From assembly GCF_003732665.1 (NCBI RefSeq), contig NZ_MOBP01000009.1:24622-88621 (forward strand): a DNA stretch of 64,000 nucleotides. Direction: 5' to 3'. The notes under the pieces were generated by a model. The model was not told the origin of the DNA. It did no database searches and saw nothing but the letters and a program-made list of their open reading frames with translations. Within the stretch, counting starts at the first letter, position 1. Each line of letters starts with the position of its first letter. This document shows positions 10,606 through 18,290 of this stretch, in pieces. Both the position numbers and the translations under genes were made by a program. Source of the DNA: Pseudomonas frederiksbergensis (GTDB lineage Bacteria > Pseudomonadota > Gammaproteobacteria > Pseudomonadales > Pseudomonadaceae).

Positions 10606-10613
10606 AGCCGCTC

Positions 10614-10703
10614 CTAGTTCCGATCCGCGCGCAACAGCGCAACCAACAGATAAATGAACAGCCCCACTGCCAATAGCAGTGACACCCCGTCCAGAACGCT
10701 CAT
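10614..10703 (-). CDS. kdpF: Small membrane subunit KdpF
   Basis: A 29-residue reading frame, MSVLDGVSLLLAVGLFIYLL then VALLRADRN. It is one hydrophobic helix with a short basic C-terminus, exactly the size and form of KdpF, the stabilising peptide of the KdpFABC pump. It begins at ATG 10703 and ends with TAG 8 nt before kdpA. The stop is embedded in TAGGAGC, the kdpA ribosome-binding site. Position as first gene of kdpFABC and the membrane segment make the assignment firm although the gene is very short. Confidence 0.92.
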   Translation of the reverse strand: MSVLDGVSLLLAVGLFIYLLVALLRADRN

Positions 10704-10794
10704 GGAAGTTCTCCGTGTTACGGCGTATTGCCGCGTGTGGAGTCATTGTCCGCAGGGAGGCTGTAAAGGAACGAGAGCGAGGGGTGTGGCGGGG

Positions 10795-10814
10795 CATAAA
10801 GAAAGCGTAAAGAG
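10795..10814 (-). promoter_or_regulatory. Candidate KdpE operator upstream of kdpF
   Basis: On the minus strand this reads CTCTTTACGCTTTCTTTATG. Two TTTA cores 11 bp apart in a T-rich tract resemble the T-rich direct-repeat KdpE site of E. coli. It lies about 92 bp upstream of the kdpF start, a suitable place for an activator of kdp transcription. No clear -35/-10 pair could be fixed between it and kdpF. Confidence 0.35.
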
Positions 10815-10865
10815 TGGGTTTATGCTGGCGTTACAGGCGGGTTTTGTGGCGTGCGGGCGGGCCTC

Positions 10866-10940
10866 TTCGCGGGCAAGCCCGCTCCCACAGAGGATTTTCG
10901 TCGTTCAGAGATCTCCTGTGGGAGCGGGCTTGCTCGCGAA
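10866..10940. repeat. REP pair (REPIN-like) between kdpF and eat
   Basis: TTCGCGGGCAAGCCCGCTCC and CACAG are followed after a 26-nt spacer by CTGTGGGAGCGGGCTTGCTC GCGAA. The arms are complementary with one G/A difference (CGGGC versus CGAGC). The pair lies in the 407-bp divergent region between kdpF (minus) and the ethanolamine permease (plus). Apart from the candidate KdpE site I see nothing else in that region. Confidence 0.88.
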
Positions 10941-11110
10941 GGCGGCATAACTGGCAACACTGCTCCCAACTGGCGCACAAAAAGCAGGCATCCAGCAGCG
11001 ATCATCCCCGATACGACAGCTTTAACCGCTTTACGACGCAAAAATACAAAATGGCACGCCCACTGCAACGCCCTCCCCCGAGCTTTCCAAACCGTTCAGG
11101 GAGCAAACGC

Positions 11111-12475
11111 ATGAACACACAACTCAAACCCACGCTGGGCACGCTGCACCTGTGGGGCATCGCGGTCGGGCTGGTGATTTCCGGGGAGTATTTCGGCTGG
11201 AGTTATGGCTGGGGCGTGGCCGGGACACTGGGCTTTCTGGTGACCTCCTTTATGGTCGCCACCATGTACACCTGCTTTATCTTCAGCTTCACCGAACTGA
11301 CCACGGCGATTCCCCACGCTGGCGGCCCGTTCGCCTACAGCCGTCGCGCCTTTGGCGAGAAAGGTGGGTTGATCGCCGGGCTGGCAACGCTGATCGAATT
11401 CGTCTTCGCCCCGCCCGCCATCGCGTTGGCGATTGGTGCGTACCTGAATGTGCAGTTTCCGGCGCTTGATCCGAAGCACGCGGCGGTTGGCGCCTACATC
11501 GTGTTCATGGGCCTGAACATCCTCGGGGTGAAACTGGCGGCGACCTTCGAACTGATCGTCTGCGTATTGGCGGTGGCTGAACTGCTGGTGTTCATGGGTG
11601 TGGTCGCCCCGGCGTTCAGCTTCAGCAACTTCGCCCTCAACGGCTGGGCCGGTTCCGATGTGTTCGGCGCGCCGGCGATTGCCGGGATGTTCGCGGCGAT
11701 CCCGTTTGCGATCTGGTTTTTCCTCGCCATCGAAGGCGCGGCCATGGCCGCTGAAGAAGCCAAGGACCCGAAACGCACGATTCCGAAGGCCTACATCAGC
11801 GGCATCCTGACCCTGGTGTTGCTGGCCATGGGCGTGATGTTCTTTGCCGGCGGCGTCGGTGACTGGCGCACCCTGTCGAACATCAACGACCCGTTGCCGC
11901 AAGCGATGAAAACCGTGGTCGGCGAAAGCTCCGGCTGGTTGCACATGCTGGTGTGGATCGGCCTGTTCGGCCTGGTGGCGAGTTTCCACGGGATCATCCT
12001 TGGCTATTCGCGGCAGTTCTTCGCCCTCGCCCGGGCCGGTTACTTGCCCAAATCCCTGGCCAAATTGTCGCGTTTCCAGACCCCACATCGGGCGATCATC
12101 GCCGGTGGCCTGATCGGCATCGCGGCTATTTATAGCGACGGTTTGATCAACCTCGGCGGCATGACCCTGACGGCGGCGATGATCACCATGGCGGTGTTCG
12201 GCGCGATCGTCATGTACATCATGAGCATGCTCAGCCTGTTCAAACTGCGTAAAACCGAGCCGAACCTGGAGCGCACCTTCCGCGCGCCGTGCTATCCGCT
12301 GGTGCCGATGATCGCGCTGGTGCTGGCGGTGGTGTGCCTGGTGGCGATGGCCTGGTTCAACGCCTTGATCGGGCTGATATTCCTCGGCTTCATGGCGGTG
12401 GGTTTCGTGTATTTCATGCTGACCGGGCAATTGCGCGCCGATGCGCCGGCGGATGCGATGTTGACCGGGCTCTAA
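11111..12475 (+). CDS. eat: Ethanolamine-type permease (APC superfamily)
   Basis: A 454-residue integral membrane transporter of the amino acid-polyamine-organocation superfamily with about 12 hydrophobic segments. The N-terminus (GLVISGEYFGWSYGW, then TYCFIF-like TCFIFSFTELTTAIPHAGGPF) matches the ethanolamine permease group of pseudomonads. FLAIEGAAMAAEEAKDPKR is the conserved loop after membrane span 6. The ATG at 11111 has GGAG 7 nt upstream. Ethanolamine ammonia-lyase genes (eutBC) are not adjacent, so the substrate rests on similarity alone; a related small amine or amino acid is possible. Confidence 0.8.
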   Translation: MNTQLKPTLGTLHLWGIAVGLVISGEYFGWSYGWGVAGTLGFLVTSFMVATMYTCFIFSFTELTTAIPHAGGPFAYSRRAFGEKGGLIAGLATLIEFVFAPPAIALAIGAYLNVQFPALDPKHAAVGAYIVFMGLNILGVKLAATFELIVCVLAVAELLVFMGVVAPAFSFSNFALNGWAGSDVFGAPAIAGMFAAIPFAIWFFLAIEGAAMAAEEAKDPKRTIPKAYISGILTLVLLAMGVMFFAGGVGDWRTLSNINDPLPQAMKTVVGESSGWLHMLVWIGLFGLVASFHGIILGYSRQFFALARAGYLPKSLAKLSRFQTPHRAIIAGGLIGIAAIYSDGLINLGGMTLTAAMITMAVFGAIVMYIMSMLSLFKLRKTEPNLERTFRAPCYPLVPMIALVLAVVCLVAMAWFNALIGLIFLGFMAVGFVYFMLTGQLRADAPADAMLTGL

Positions 12476-12599
12476 ACAGCACAGGTGCTGCTGTCGTATC
12501 AGGCATAGAATGGAACCACTGCGAAAATGAATCGCTCAAAGTGGTATGCACGATCGGTTGGCAAAATCCGCCAACCGGCCTGCCCTCAAGGAGAGCCCT

Positions 12600-12767
12600 A
12601 TGCCCTGGTATGCCTGGTTGATTCTGGTCGTTGCAATCGGCTCGATCGTTGGTGGTTTGATGATGTTGCGCGACACCGCCACCAAGGTCGACATGACCGA
12701 AGAGCAACGTAAACGCGTCGCTGAACGCAATGCGGAAATGGATGCCAAGGAAGCGCAGGACCGCTGA
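12600..12767 (+). CDS. DUF2897-like small membrane protein
   Basis: A 55-residue protein, MPWYAWLILVVAIGSIVGGL then MMLRDTATKVDMTEEQRKRV and an acidic/basic tail. It has one N-terminal membrane helix and a short cytoplasmic helix rich in charged residues. AAGGAG lies 6 nt before the ATG at 12600 and an intrinsic terminator follows directly, so it is a real gene despite its length. The pattern fits the uncharacterised DUF2897 family of gammaproteobacteria. Function unknown. Confidence 0.75.
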   Translation: MPWYAWLILVVAIGSIVGGLMMLRDTATKVDMTEEQRKRVAERNAEMDAKEAQDR

Positions 12768-12772
12768 CAAAA

Positions 12773-12803
12773 AACCCCGCCATTACGGCGGGGTTTATTT
12801 TTT
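12773..12803 (+). terminator. Intrinsic terminator after the DUF2897-like gene
   Basis: A stem AACCCCGCC/GGCGGGGTT with a five-base loop (ATTAC) is followed by TATTTTTTTG. It lies 5 nt after the stop of the small protein gene and is a textbook rho-independent terminator. Confidence 0.93.
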
Positions 12804-12898
12804 GTGGTTCGACGCATCTGCATGCTTTTTAGGAGTAGAAGTACAGTCACCATCCAACATTCATTGGTTAAGATGGCGCATTGTCGCGGAGATCAGAG

Positions 12899-13456
12899 AT
12901 GCGTTACTCGCAGGACCACAAAGCCCAGACCCACCAACGCATCATCAAGGAAGCTTCAGCACGTTTCCGCCGCGACGGAATCGGTGCCACCGGCCTACAA
13001 CCATTGATGAAAGCGCTCGGCCTGACCCATGGCGGCTTTTATTCGCACTTCAAATCCAAGGATGAACTGGTAGAGAAGGCCCTCGTGGCTGCACGCGAAG
13101 AGCTCGATGGGTTGTGCGCCCAGTTGTTTGCTTCCGAGCATCCGCTGGAGGCGTTTATCGACAGTTATTTGTCCGAATGGCACCAGACCTCACCCCATGA
13201 GGGTTGTCCGCTGCCGACCATGTCGTCGGAACTCGGGTTGCGTGGGCAAGCAAGCGCCACCAGCGATGCGGTGCTTAACGCGCGACTGGAACAGGTGCAA
13301 GCCACCCTGGAAGGCGAAAACGCCGCCGAGCGCAGCATCGTCATCATGTCGACGCTGGTCGGGGCATTGCTGCTATCGCGCAGTGTCGAGAACGCTGAGC
13401 TGGCCCAGCGGATCCTCGACGTTACCCGCGATCATCTCAAACAGTCCAAAGACTAA
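12899..13456 (+). CDS. TetR-family transcriptional regulator
   Basis: A 185-residue regulator. The N-terminal helix-turn-helix (about residues 15-60) is visible in THQRIIKEASARFRRDG followed by GLQPLMKALGLTHGGFYSHF and KSKDEL, typical of TetR. The C-terminal domain contains WHQTSPHEGCPLPTMSSEL, a pattern seen in regulators of reductase or efflux genes. The start at 12899 has GGAG 7 nt upstream. It is convergent with the KAS-like gene and their stop codons overlap by 4 bp. A palindrome (15631-15645) upstream of the neighbouring dehydrogenase is a possible target. The ligand is unknown. Confidence 0.88.
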   Translation: MRYSQDHKAQTHQRIIKEASARFRRDGIGATGLQPLMKALGLTHGGFYSHFKSKDELVEKALVAAREELDGLCAQLFASEHPLEAFIDSYLSEWHQTSPHEGCPLPTMSSELGLRGQASATSDAVLNARLEQVQATLEGENAAERSIVIMSTLVGALLLSRSVENAELAQRILDVTRDHLKQSKD

Positions 13457-14727
13457 TCCTGCCACCGCTTGAACAGCACACTGGCATTCACCCCACCAAA
13501 GCCGAAGCCGTTTGATAGCGCATATTCGATGGGCATCGACCGCGCCTCGCCATGGACGATGTCCACGCCTTGGGCAGCCGGATCCGGATTTTCGAAATTG
13601 AGGGTCGCGGGCACGATCTGATCGCGGATGGCCAACAGCGTGAAGATCGCCTCGATCCCGCCGGCGGCACCCAGTAAATGCCCGGTGGCGGACTTGGTAG
13701 AGGTCACGGCAATCTTGTTGTCCGTACCGAACAATGACTTGATCGCCGCCAACTCCCCTAGATCCCCGACCGGGGTCGAGGTGGCGTGGGCGTTAAGGTG
13801 CTGGACCTGGGCCGGAGAAATCCCCGCCTGCGCCAACGCCAGCGACATCGCCCGTCGCGCACCGCTGCCATCTTCAGGCCCGGCGGTCAGGTGATAGGCA
13901 TCGGCACTGGTGCCGTAGCCGACCAGTTCCGCGATCGGCCGAGCCCCCCGGGCCAATGCATGTTCAAGGGATTCGATCACCAACAAACCGGAGCCCTCGC
14001 CCATCACGAAGCCATCTCGATCACTGTCGAACGGCCGTGACGCACGTTCCGGGGTCTCGTTGAAACCGCTGGACAAAGCACGCGCTGCGGCAAATCCGGC
14101 CAGGCTGACCCGATCGATCGCCGCCTCTGCCCCGCCACACACGGCAATATCGGCTTCGCCACTGCGAATCAACCGCGCCGCATCACCAATCGCCTGAACC
14201 CCGGCCGCACACGCGGTGACCGGCGCCCCCAACGGACCTTTGAATCTGTGCTGGATCGACACGTGACCCGCCGCCAGATTGACCAGGAACGATGGAATGG
14301 TAAACGGCGACAATCGTCGCGGCCCGCGTGTATCCGTGGTGCGCACCGCGTCGGCGATTGCGCCGAAACCGCCTATACCGGAACCGATGATGGTAGCGGT
14401 GCGTTCCTGGGCATTGGCGTCCTGGGCCTGCCACCCGGCTTGCTCCAGCGCCTGGCGCGCGGCTTCCATGGCGAACATGATAAAGCGGTCCATCTTCTTC
14501 TGTTCTTTGGGGGGCGTGGCCCGGTCCGGGTCGAACCCGGCTTCAGCGTCTTCGGCCAGACTCGGAACAGCACCACCCACCTTGGCCGGCAAATCGGCAA
14601 CCACCTCGTCCGGCAGCGCTCGTAACCCCGAGCGCCCAGCCAGCAGGCGCGCCCAGACCGCCTCGACGCCCGTTCCCAATGGAGATACCAGGCCCATACC
14701 CGTTACAACTACTCGACGATCACTCAT
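13453..14727 (-). CDS. Beta-ketoacyl-ACP synthase, FabF (KAS II) type
   Basis: A 424-residue condensing enzyme with the full Cys-His-His triad: Cys173 in VTACAAG, His314 in NAHATSTPVGD, His350 in KSATGHLLGAAGG, with the conserved Lys345. It starts VVVTGMGLVSPLG as FabF does and ends GFGFGGVNASVLF. It sits outside the fab operon, 32 bp downstream of a short-chain dehydrogenase on the same strand. It is therefore probably a secondary FabF-like synthase (as fabF2 in P. aeruginosa) for a special acyl chain rather than the housekeeping enzyme. The last 4 bp overlap the convergent TetR gene. Confidence 0.88.
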   Translation of the reverse strand: MSDRRVVVTGMGLVSPLGTGVEAVWARLLAGRSGLRALPDEVVADLPAKVGGAVPSLAEDAEAGFDPDRATPPKEQKKMDRFIMFAMEAARQALEQAGWQAQDANAQERTATIIGSGIGGFGAIADAVRTTDTRGPRRLSPFTIPSFLVNLAAGHVSIQHRFKGPLGAPVTACAAGVQAIGDAARLIRSGEADIAVCGGAEAAIDRVSLAGFAAARALSSGFNETPERASRPFDSDRDGFVMGEGSGLLVIESLEHALARGARPIAELVGYGTSADAYHLTAGPEDGSGARRAMSLALAQAGISPAQVQHLNAHATSTPVGDLGELAAIKSLFGTDNKIAVTSTKSATGHLLGAAGGIEAIFTLLAIRDQIVPATLNFENPDPAAQGVDIVHGEARSMPIEYALSNGFGFGGVNASVLFKRWQD

Positions 14728-14759
14728 ACCGCATTCACCTCAAACCGATTCATGGCGCC

Positions 14760-15554
14760 TCACTTGTAGCGTGCGGCAGCTTTGTCTCGGGACAAGTTCG
14801 GCGCCATCACATGACGGGCCGCAACGAAAGCTTCCCACTCGGCAGCATCCGGCAACGAAGGAATGGTGATCAGTTCACCCTGGTCCAGACCGGACAATGC
14901 CGCGTCCACCATGTCCCCTGCTTCCATGACCATCTCCGCCGGGATGCCACTGGCATCGATACCGGAACGCTCCCAGATCTCAGTGCGGGTCACCCCAGGC
15001 AACACCGCTTGAACCTGGACACCGGTGCCATCGAGTTCGGCATTCAACGATTGGGTCAGACTCAGAACATACGCCTTGCTGGCGCTGTACGTCGCGTTGA
15101 ACCGCTCAGGGAACAAAGCGACGACTGAAGCGATATTGATGATCGTCCCGCGACCGGCCTTGGCAAAACTGGCGGCGGCTGCCGAGGCCAAGCGAGTGAC
15201 GGTGGTGACGTTGAGCTGGATCAGACGCTCCAGTTGCTCCATGTCGGCGTTGGCCAACAACCCATCGGCCGCGACACCGGCGTTGTTGAGCAGCAGGCTG
15301 ATACTTGAATCGCTACGCAGACGCTGCTCAAGTTTCAATACTTCATCCTTTTGCGTCAGGTCAGCCTTGAGCACTTCCACCTGAACACCGTGCTCGGTGC
15401 GTAACTTGCTCGCCGCGGCCTCCAGCCGTTGCTCGTCGCGAGCCACCAACAACAAATCAAAACCACGTGCTGCCAACCGCTCGGCGTAAATGGCGCCGAT
15501 GCCAGAAGAAGCACCGGTGACGAGGGCTGTACCTTGGGACTGGGTGGAAGTCAT
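14760..15554 (-). CDS. Short-chain dehydrogenase/reductase
   Basis: A 264-residue classical SDR. It has the Rossmann motif TGASSGIG (13-20), NNAG in the middle, the catalytic Ser in INIASVVAL, and Tyr-x3-Lys in TYSASKAYV. The start at 15554 (MTSTQSQG) has AGGAG 7 nt upstream; an open frame further upstream to 15629 contains promoter sequence. It is the first gene of a two-gene unit with the FabF-like synthase, so a 3-oxoacyl reductase step following condensation is plausible. The C-terminal part (about 190-264) is a helical extension. Substrate unknown. Confidence 0.85.
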   Translation of the reverse strand: MTSTQSQGTALVTGASSGIGAIYAERLAARGFDLLLVARDEQRLEAAASKLRTEHGVQVEVLKADLTQKDEVLKLEQRLRSDSSISLLLNNAGVAADGLLANADMEQLERLIQLNVTTVTRLASAAAASFAKAGRGTIINIASVVALFPERFNATYSASKAYVLSLTQSLNAELDGTGVQVQAVLPGVTRTEIWERSGIDASGIPAEMVMEAGDMVDAALSGLDQGELITIPSLPDAAEWEAFVAARHVMAPNLSRDKAAARYK

Positions 15555-15611
15555 GACTGTGCTCCTGGGGATACTTGAGGGATGGCGAGCGCCAGAGCGC
15601 TCCGGGAATTT

Positions 15612-15645
15612 ATTATAGGCATAATCCAAAGACTATATGATAGTC
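15612..15645 (-). promoter_or_regulatory. Promoter and palindromic operator of the SDR-fabF unit
   Basis: On the minus strand a perfect -10 box TATAAT (15612-15617) lies 57 nt before the SDR start. The palindrome GACTAT-ATG-ATAGTC (15631-15645) lies where the -35 box would be. The -35 itself is poor. A perfect 6-bp inverted repeat with a 3-bp centre in this position is what a TetR-class dimer would bind. Confidence 0.5.
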
Positions 15646-15696
15646 GTAATTTTTCATCCGCCGACCAAAGGCCGCCCCCAATGCCCGCGTCAGAAT

Positions 15697-15723
15697 GCAA
15701 AAAGGCCGGTCAATGACCGGCCT
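15697..15723 (-). terminator. Intrinsic terminator of comEA
   Basis: On the minus strand the stem AGGCCGGTCA/TGACCGGCCT is followed by TTTTTGC. It lies 20 bp beyond the comEA stop and closes that gene. Confidence 0.9.
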
Positions 15724-15743
15724 CTTGGCGTTGAGTTACAAGT

Positions 15744-16079
15744 TTAGTTCACCTGAAGCTTCTCGCGATTCTTGTCCAGAATGGCCTTACCAATCCCCTT
15801 CACTTCCAGCAATTCGTCTACGGAAGAAAACGGACCATTAGTTTCACGATACGCAACAATCGCCTTTGCTTTGGCTTCGCCAATTCCCGCCAGTTCGCGC
15901 TGCAGCGTCGGTGCGTCAGCTTCATTGAGATCGACTTTGTCGATCTGATCCTTGGGGGCCACTTCCAGAACCAGAGGGGCGCCGCCGGCATCAGGTTTGG
16001 CCGCAGGTGCGGCAAAAGCGGCAATAGAGGCGCTGGTGAGCAGGGCAAAAACCAGAGAGTAGAAATAGCCAGTACGCAT
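15744..16079 (-). CDS. ComEA-like helix-hairpin-helix protein
   Basis: A 111-residue exported protein. Residues 1-23 form a signal peptide ending AAFA. After a linker, two helix-hairpin-helix motifs follow: VDLNEADAPTLQRELAGIG and VDELLEVKGIG, ending KNREKLQVN. This is the ComEA DNA-binding fold, here without the N-terminal membrane anchor of Gram-positive ComEA. GGAG lies 8 nt before the ATG. Its place beside wbpM matches P. aeruginosa, where a similar small gene follows wbpM. A role in DNA uptake is inferred from the family only. Confidence 0.88.
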   Translation of the reverse strand: MRTGYFYSLVFALLTSASIAAFAAPAAKPDAGGAPLVLEVAPKDQIDKVDLNEADAPTLQRELAGIGEAKAKAIVAYRETNGPFSSVDELLEVKGIGKAILDKNREKLQVN

Positions 16080-16191
16080 AAATGAAGCTCCATGACATCA
16101 ATTGAGAAAGCAGCTTTTCCGAAGCTGCCTTCCAAACTTAGGCGATGTGATGGAGCTGTCAAAAGTGTGTACGTTACAGGATGTGAAACAA

Positions 16192-18186
16192 TCAGGGTTC
16201 GAGGCGGCGTTGCTGGTAGATCCAGTCGACGATTTCGCCATCCGGCGTGTAGCCGCTGACGGTTTCCCGTAGCAGTTGGCGCACCCGAGAATAATCGTCC
16301 TGCTCAACGGCCAGCAAGAGCTCCGTCAAACGCCCTTTAAGGATGTCCCAGGGCAGATGGTCTTCGTTGGCGCACATGATCATCGGATGCTGTGTCGCCG
16401 CCACGTTGTCGCCAATCAACAGTTCTTCGTAAAGCTTTTCGCCCGGCCGCAACCCTGTGAACTCAATGGAGATGTCGCCGTGCGGATTTTTATCCGAGCG
16501 GATGCCCAGGCCGGACAGATGAATCATTTTCTCGGCCAATTCGACAATTTTCACCGGCTCGCCCATATCCAGCACGAACACATCGCCCCCCTGCCCCATG
16601 GACCCTGCCTGGATCACCAGTTGCGCGGCCTCAGGGATGGTCATGAAATATCGGGTGATTTTCGGGTGCGTCACCGTCAGCGGCCCGCCGGACTTGATCT
16701 GGCTGTGGAATAGCGGGATCACCGAGCCCGACGATCCCAACACATTGCCGAAGCGCACCATGGTGAAACGGGTCTTGTTGACGCGCGAGACGTTGGCCTT
16801 GTCGCCGAACAGCACCGGAGCAATTTCGCGGCTGAGGGCTTGCAGGATCAATTCGGCCAGGCGCTTGGTGCTGCCCATGACGTTGGTCGGGCGCACGGCC
16901 TTATCGGTGGAAATCAGGACAAAGTTCGCGACCCCGGACTGCAATGCAGCCTGAGCCGTATTGAGCGTGCCGATGACATTGTTGAGCACGCCTTCGGCAA
17001 TATTATGCTCGACCATCGGCACATGCTTGTAAGCCGCCGCATGGTAGACCGTCTCTACGCGCCAGGTTTTCATCACGTCCAGAAGCTTGTGCGGATGACG
17101 TACGGAACCGAGGATCGGTAGTAAGCGAACGGAAACCGACTCCCTGCAGCTGCGCTGCTCCAGTTCCGACAGAATGCTGTAAAGGTTGAATTCACTGTGA
17201 TCGAACAGCAACAGCGTGGTCGGCCCCAGGGCGAATATCTGGCGACAAAGCTCTGAACCGATCGAGCCGCCGGCGCCGGTCACCATGACGGTCTTGCCTT
17301 TGATACACCGTTCGAGCAAGTCCGGTTGCGCCGGCACCGAATCGCGCCCCAACAGGTCAGCAATATCCACTTCCTGGATATCTTCGACCTTGACCCGGCC
17401 ACTGGCCAGGTCGGTGAAATTGGGAACGCTTCGAATGTGCAGCGGGAAACCTTCCAGAAGATTGAGGATTTCCCTGCGGCGGGCACGGGTAGAAGACGGT
17501 AATGCGAGGAGAATTTCCTTCGCGCCAGTGACGTCGATCATTTGTTGGATGTGTTTGGGCTTGTAGACCTGCAGCCCTGAAATTGAGCGATCGGCGATGC
17601 TGGCATCGTCGTCGATAAAGGCGACCGGGCGCATCACCTTGCCCATGCGCAAGGCTGCAACCAGCTGATTGCCCGCGACACCGGCGCCATAGATAGCCAC
17701 CTTGGTCAAACCGTTATCGCGGTTGGTGAACGGCACATGTTGGGCGGCGGTGAACCAGTCGCCCATGAAATATTGGCGCATGCAAAGCCGCAGCCCGCCG
17801 ATGATGACAAGGCTTAACCACCAGTAATTGAAAATGATCGAGCGAGGTACAACAACCTCATGATTGCTGTACCAATAGACGACGACAGCCAGGATCAGCG
17901 AAGACAAACTGACGGCCTTGATAATGGCAATCAACGCATCATTGCCAAAATAACGCATGACCGCACGGTACATGCCAAAACGGATAAAAAGAGGAATGGC
18001 AACGATGGGAGCGCTGGCAAAAAGCCAGAAATGGACTTTGAAGGGGTTGTACATATCATCGATACCCAAGCGGACGATGAACGCCAACCACAGTGCAACC
18101 CAGACCAGAATAATGTCTGTGCCGACCTGAATCAGTCGTTTCCGGCGTCTGGGAAGCCCTAAAAGACGCTCTCGGACCTTATCCAT
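16192..18186 (-). CDS. wbpM: UDP-GlcNAc 4,6-dehydratase WbpM
   Basis: A membrane-anchored nucleotide-sugar dehydratase of 664 residues from the ATG at 18186. Four N-terminal membrane segments are followed by a first Rossmann domain (YGAGVAGNQLVAAL) and the catalytic domain with GAGGSIGSELC. The active-site stretch TNVMGSTKR has Met where other dehydratases have Tyr, the altered Ser-Met-Lys triad known for WbpM. It converts UDP-GlcNAc to the 4-keto-6-deoxy intermediate for FucNAc or QuiNAc. The frame is open to a TTG at 18219, and a GTG at 18201 has a good GAGG, so the start is uncertain by a few codons. It is the last gene of wbpV-wbpL-wbpM. Confidence 0.95.
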   Translation of the reverse strand: MDKVRERLLGLPRRRKRLIQVGTDIILVWVALWLAFIVRLGIDDMYNPFKVHFWLFASAPIVAIPLFIRFGMYRAVMRYFGNDALIAIIKAVSLSSLILAVVVYWYSNHEVVVPRSIIFNYWWLSLVIIGGLRLCMRQYFMGDWFTAAQHVPFTNRDNGLTKVAIYGAGVAGNQLVAALRMGKVMRPVAFIDDDASIADRSISGLQVYKPKHIQQMIDVTGAKEILLALPSSTRARRREILNLLEGFPLHIRSVPNFTDLASGRVKVEDIQEVDIADLLGRDSVPAQPDLLERCIKGKTVMVTGAGGSIGSELCRQIFALGPTTLLLFDHSEFNLYSILSELEQRSCRESVSVRLLPILGSVRHPHKLLDVMKTWRVETVYHAAAYKHVPMVEHNIAEGVLNNVIGTLNTAQAALQSGVANFVLISTDKAVRPTNVMGSTKRLAELILQALSREIAPVLFGDKANVSRVNKTRFTMVRFGNVLGSSGSVIPLFHSQIKSGGPLTVTHPKITRYFMTIPEAAQLVIQAGSMGQGGDVFVLDMGEPVKIVELAEKMIHLSGLGIRSDKNPHGDISIEFTGLRPGEKLYEELLIGDNVAATQHPMIMCANEDHLPWDILKGRLTELLLAVEQDDYSRVRQLLRETVSGYTPDGEIVDWIYQQRRLEP

Positions 18187-18290
18187 TAAATCTTCAAACA
18201 CCTCAGCACCTCTCTTCAACTGCTGAATCGCCGTGGATAAACTTTCGGGCGTATCACTTCCACTTTAAACCTAAATGACATAACTGTTAC

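Noticed and set aside
7927..10617. 896-codon open frame on the plus strand opposite kdpB and kdpA
   Set aside because: The minus strand encodes intact KdpB and KdpA with all motifs. The plus-strand product is Gln/His/Arg-rich with no recognisable domain, so it is a frame shadow.
10866..10940. Insertion-sequence terminal inverted repeats
   Set aside because: The arms enclose only 26 nt and match the REP core seen at other sites in the window; no transposase is present anywhere in the window.
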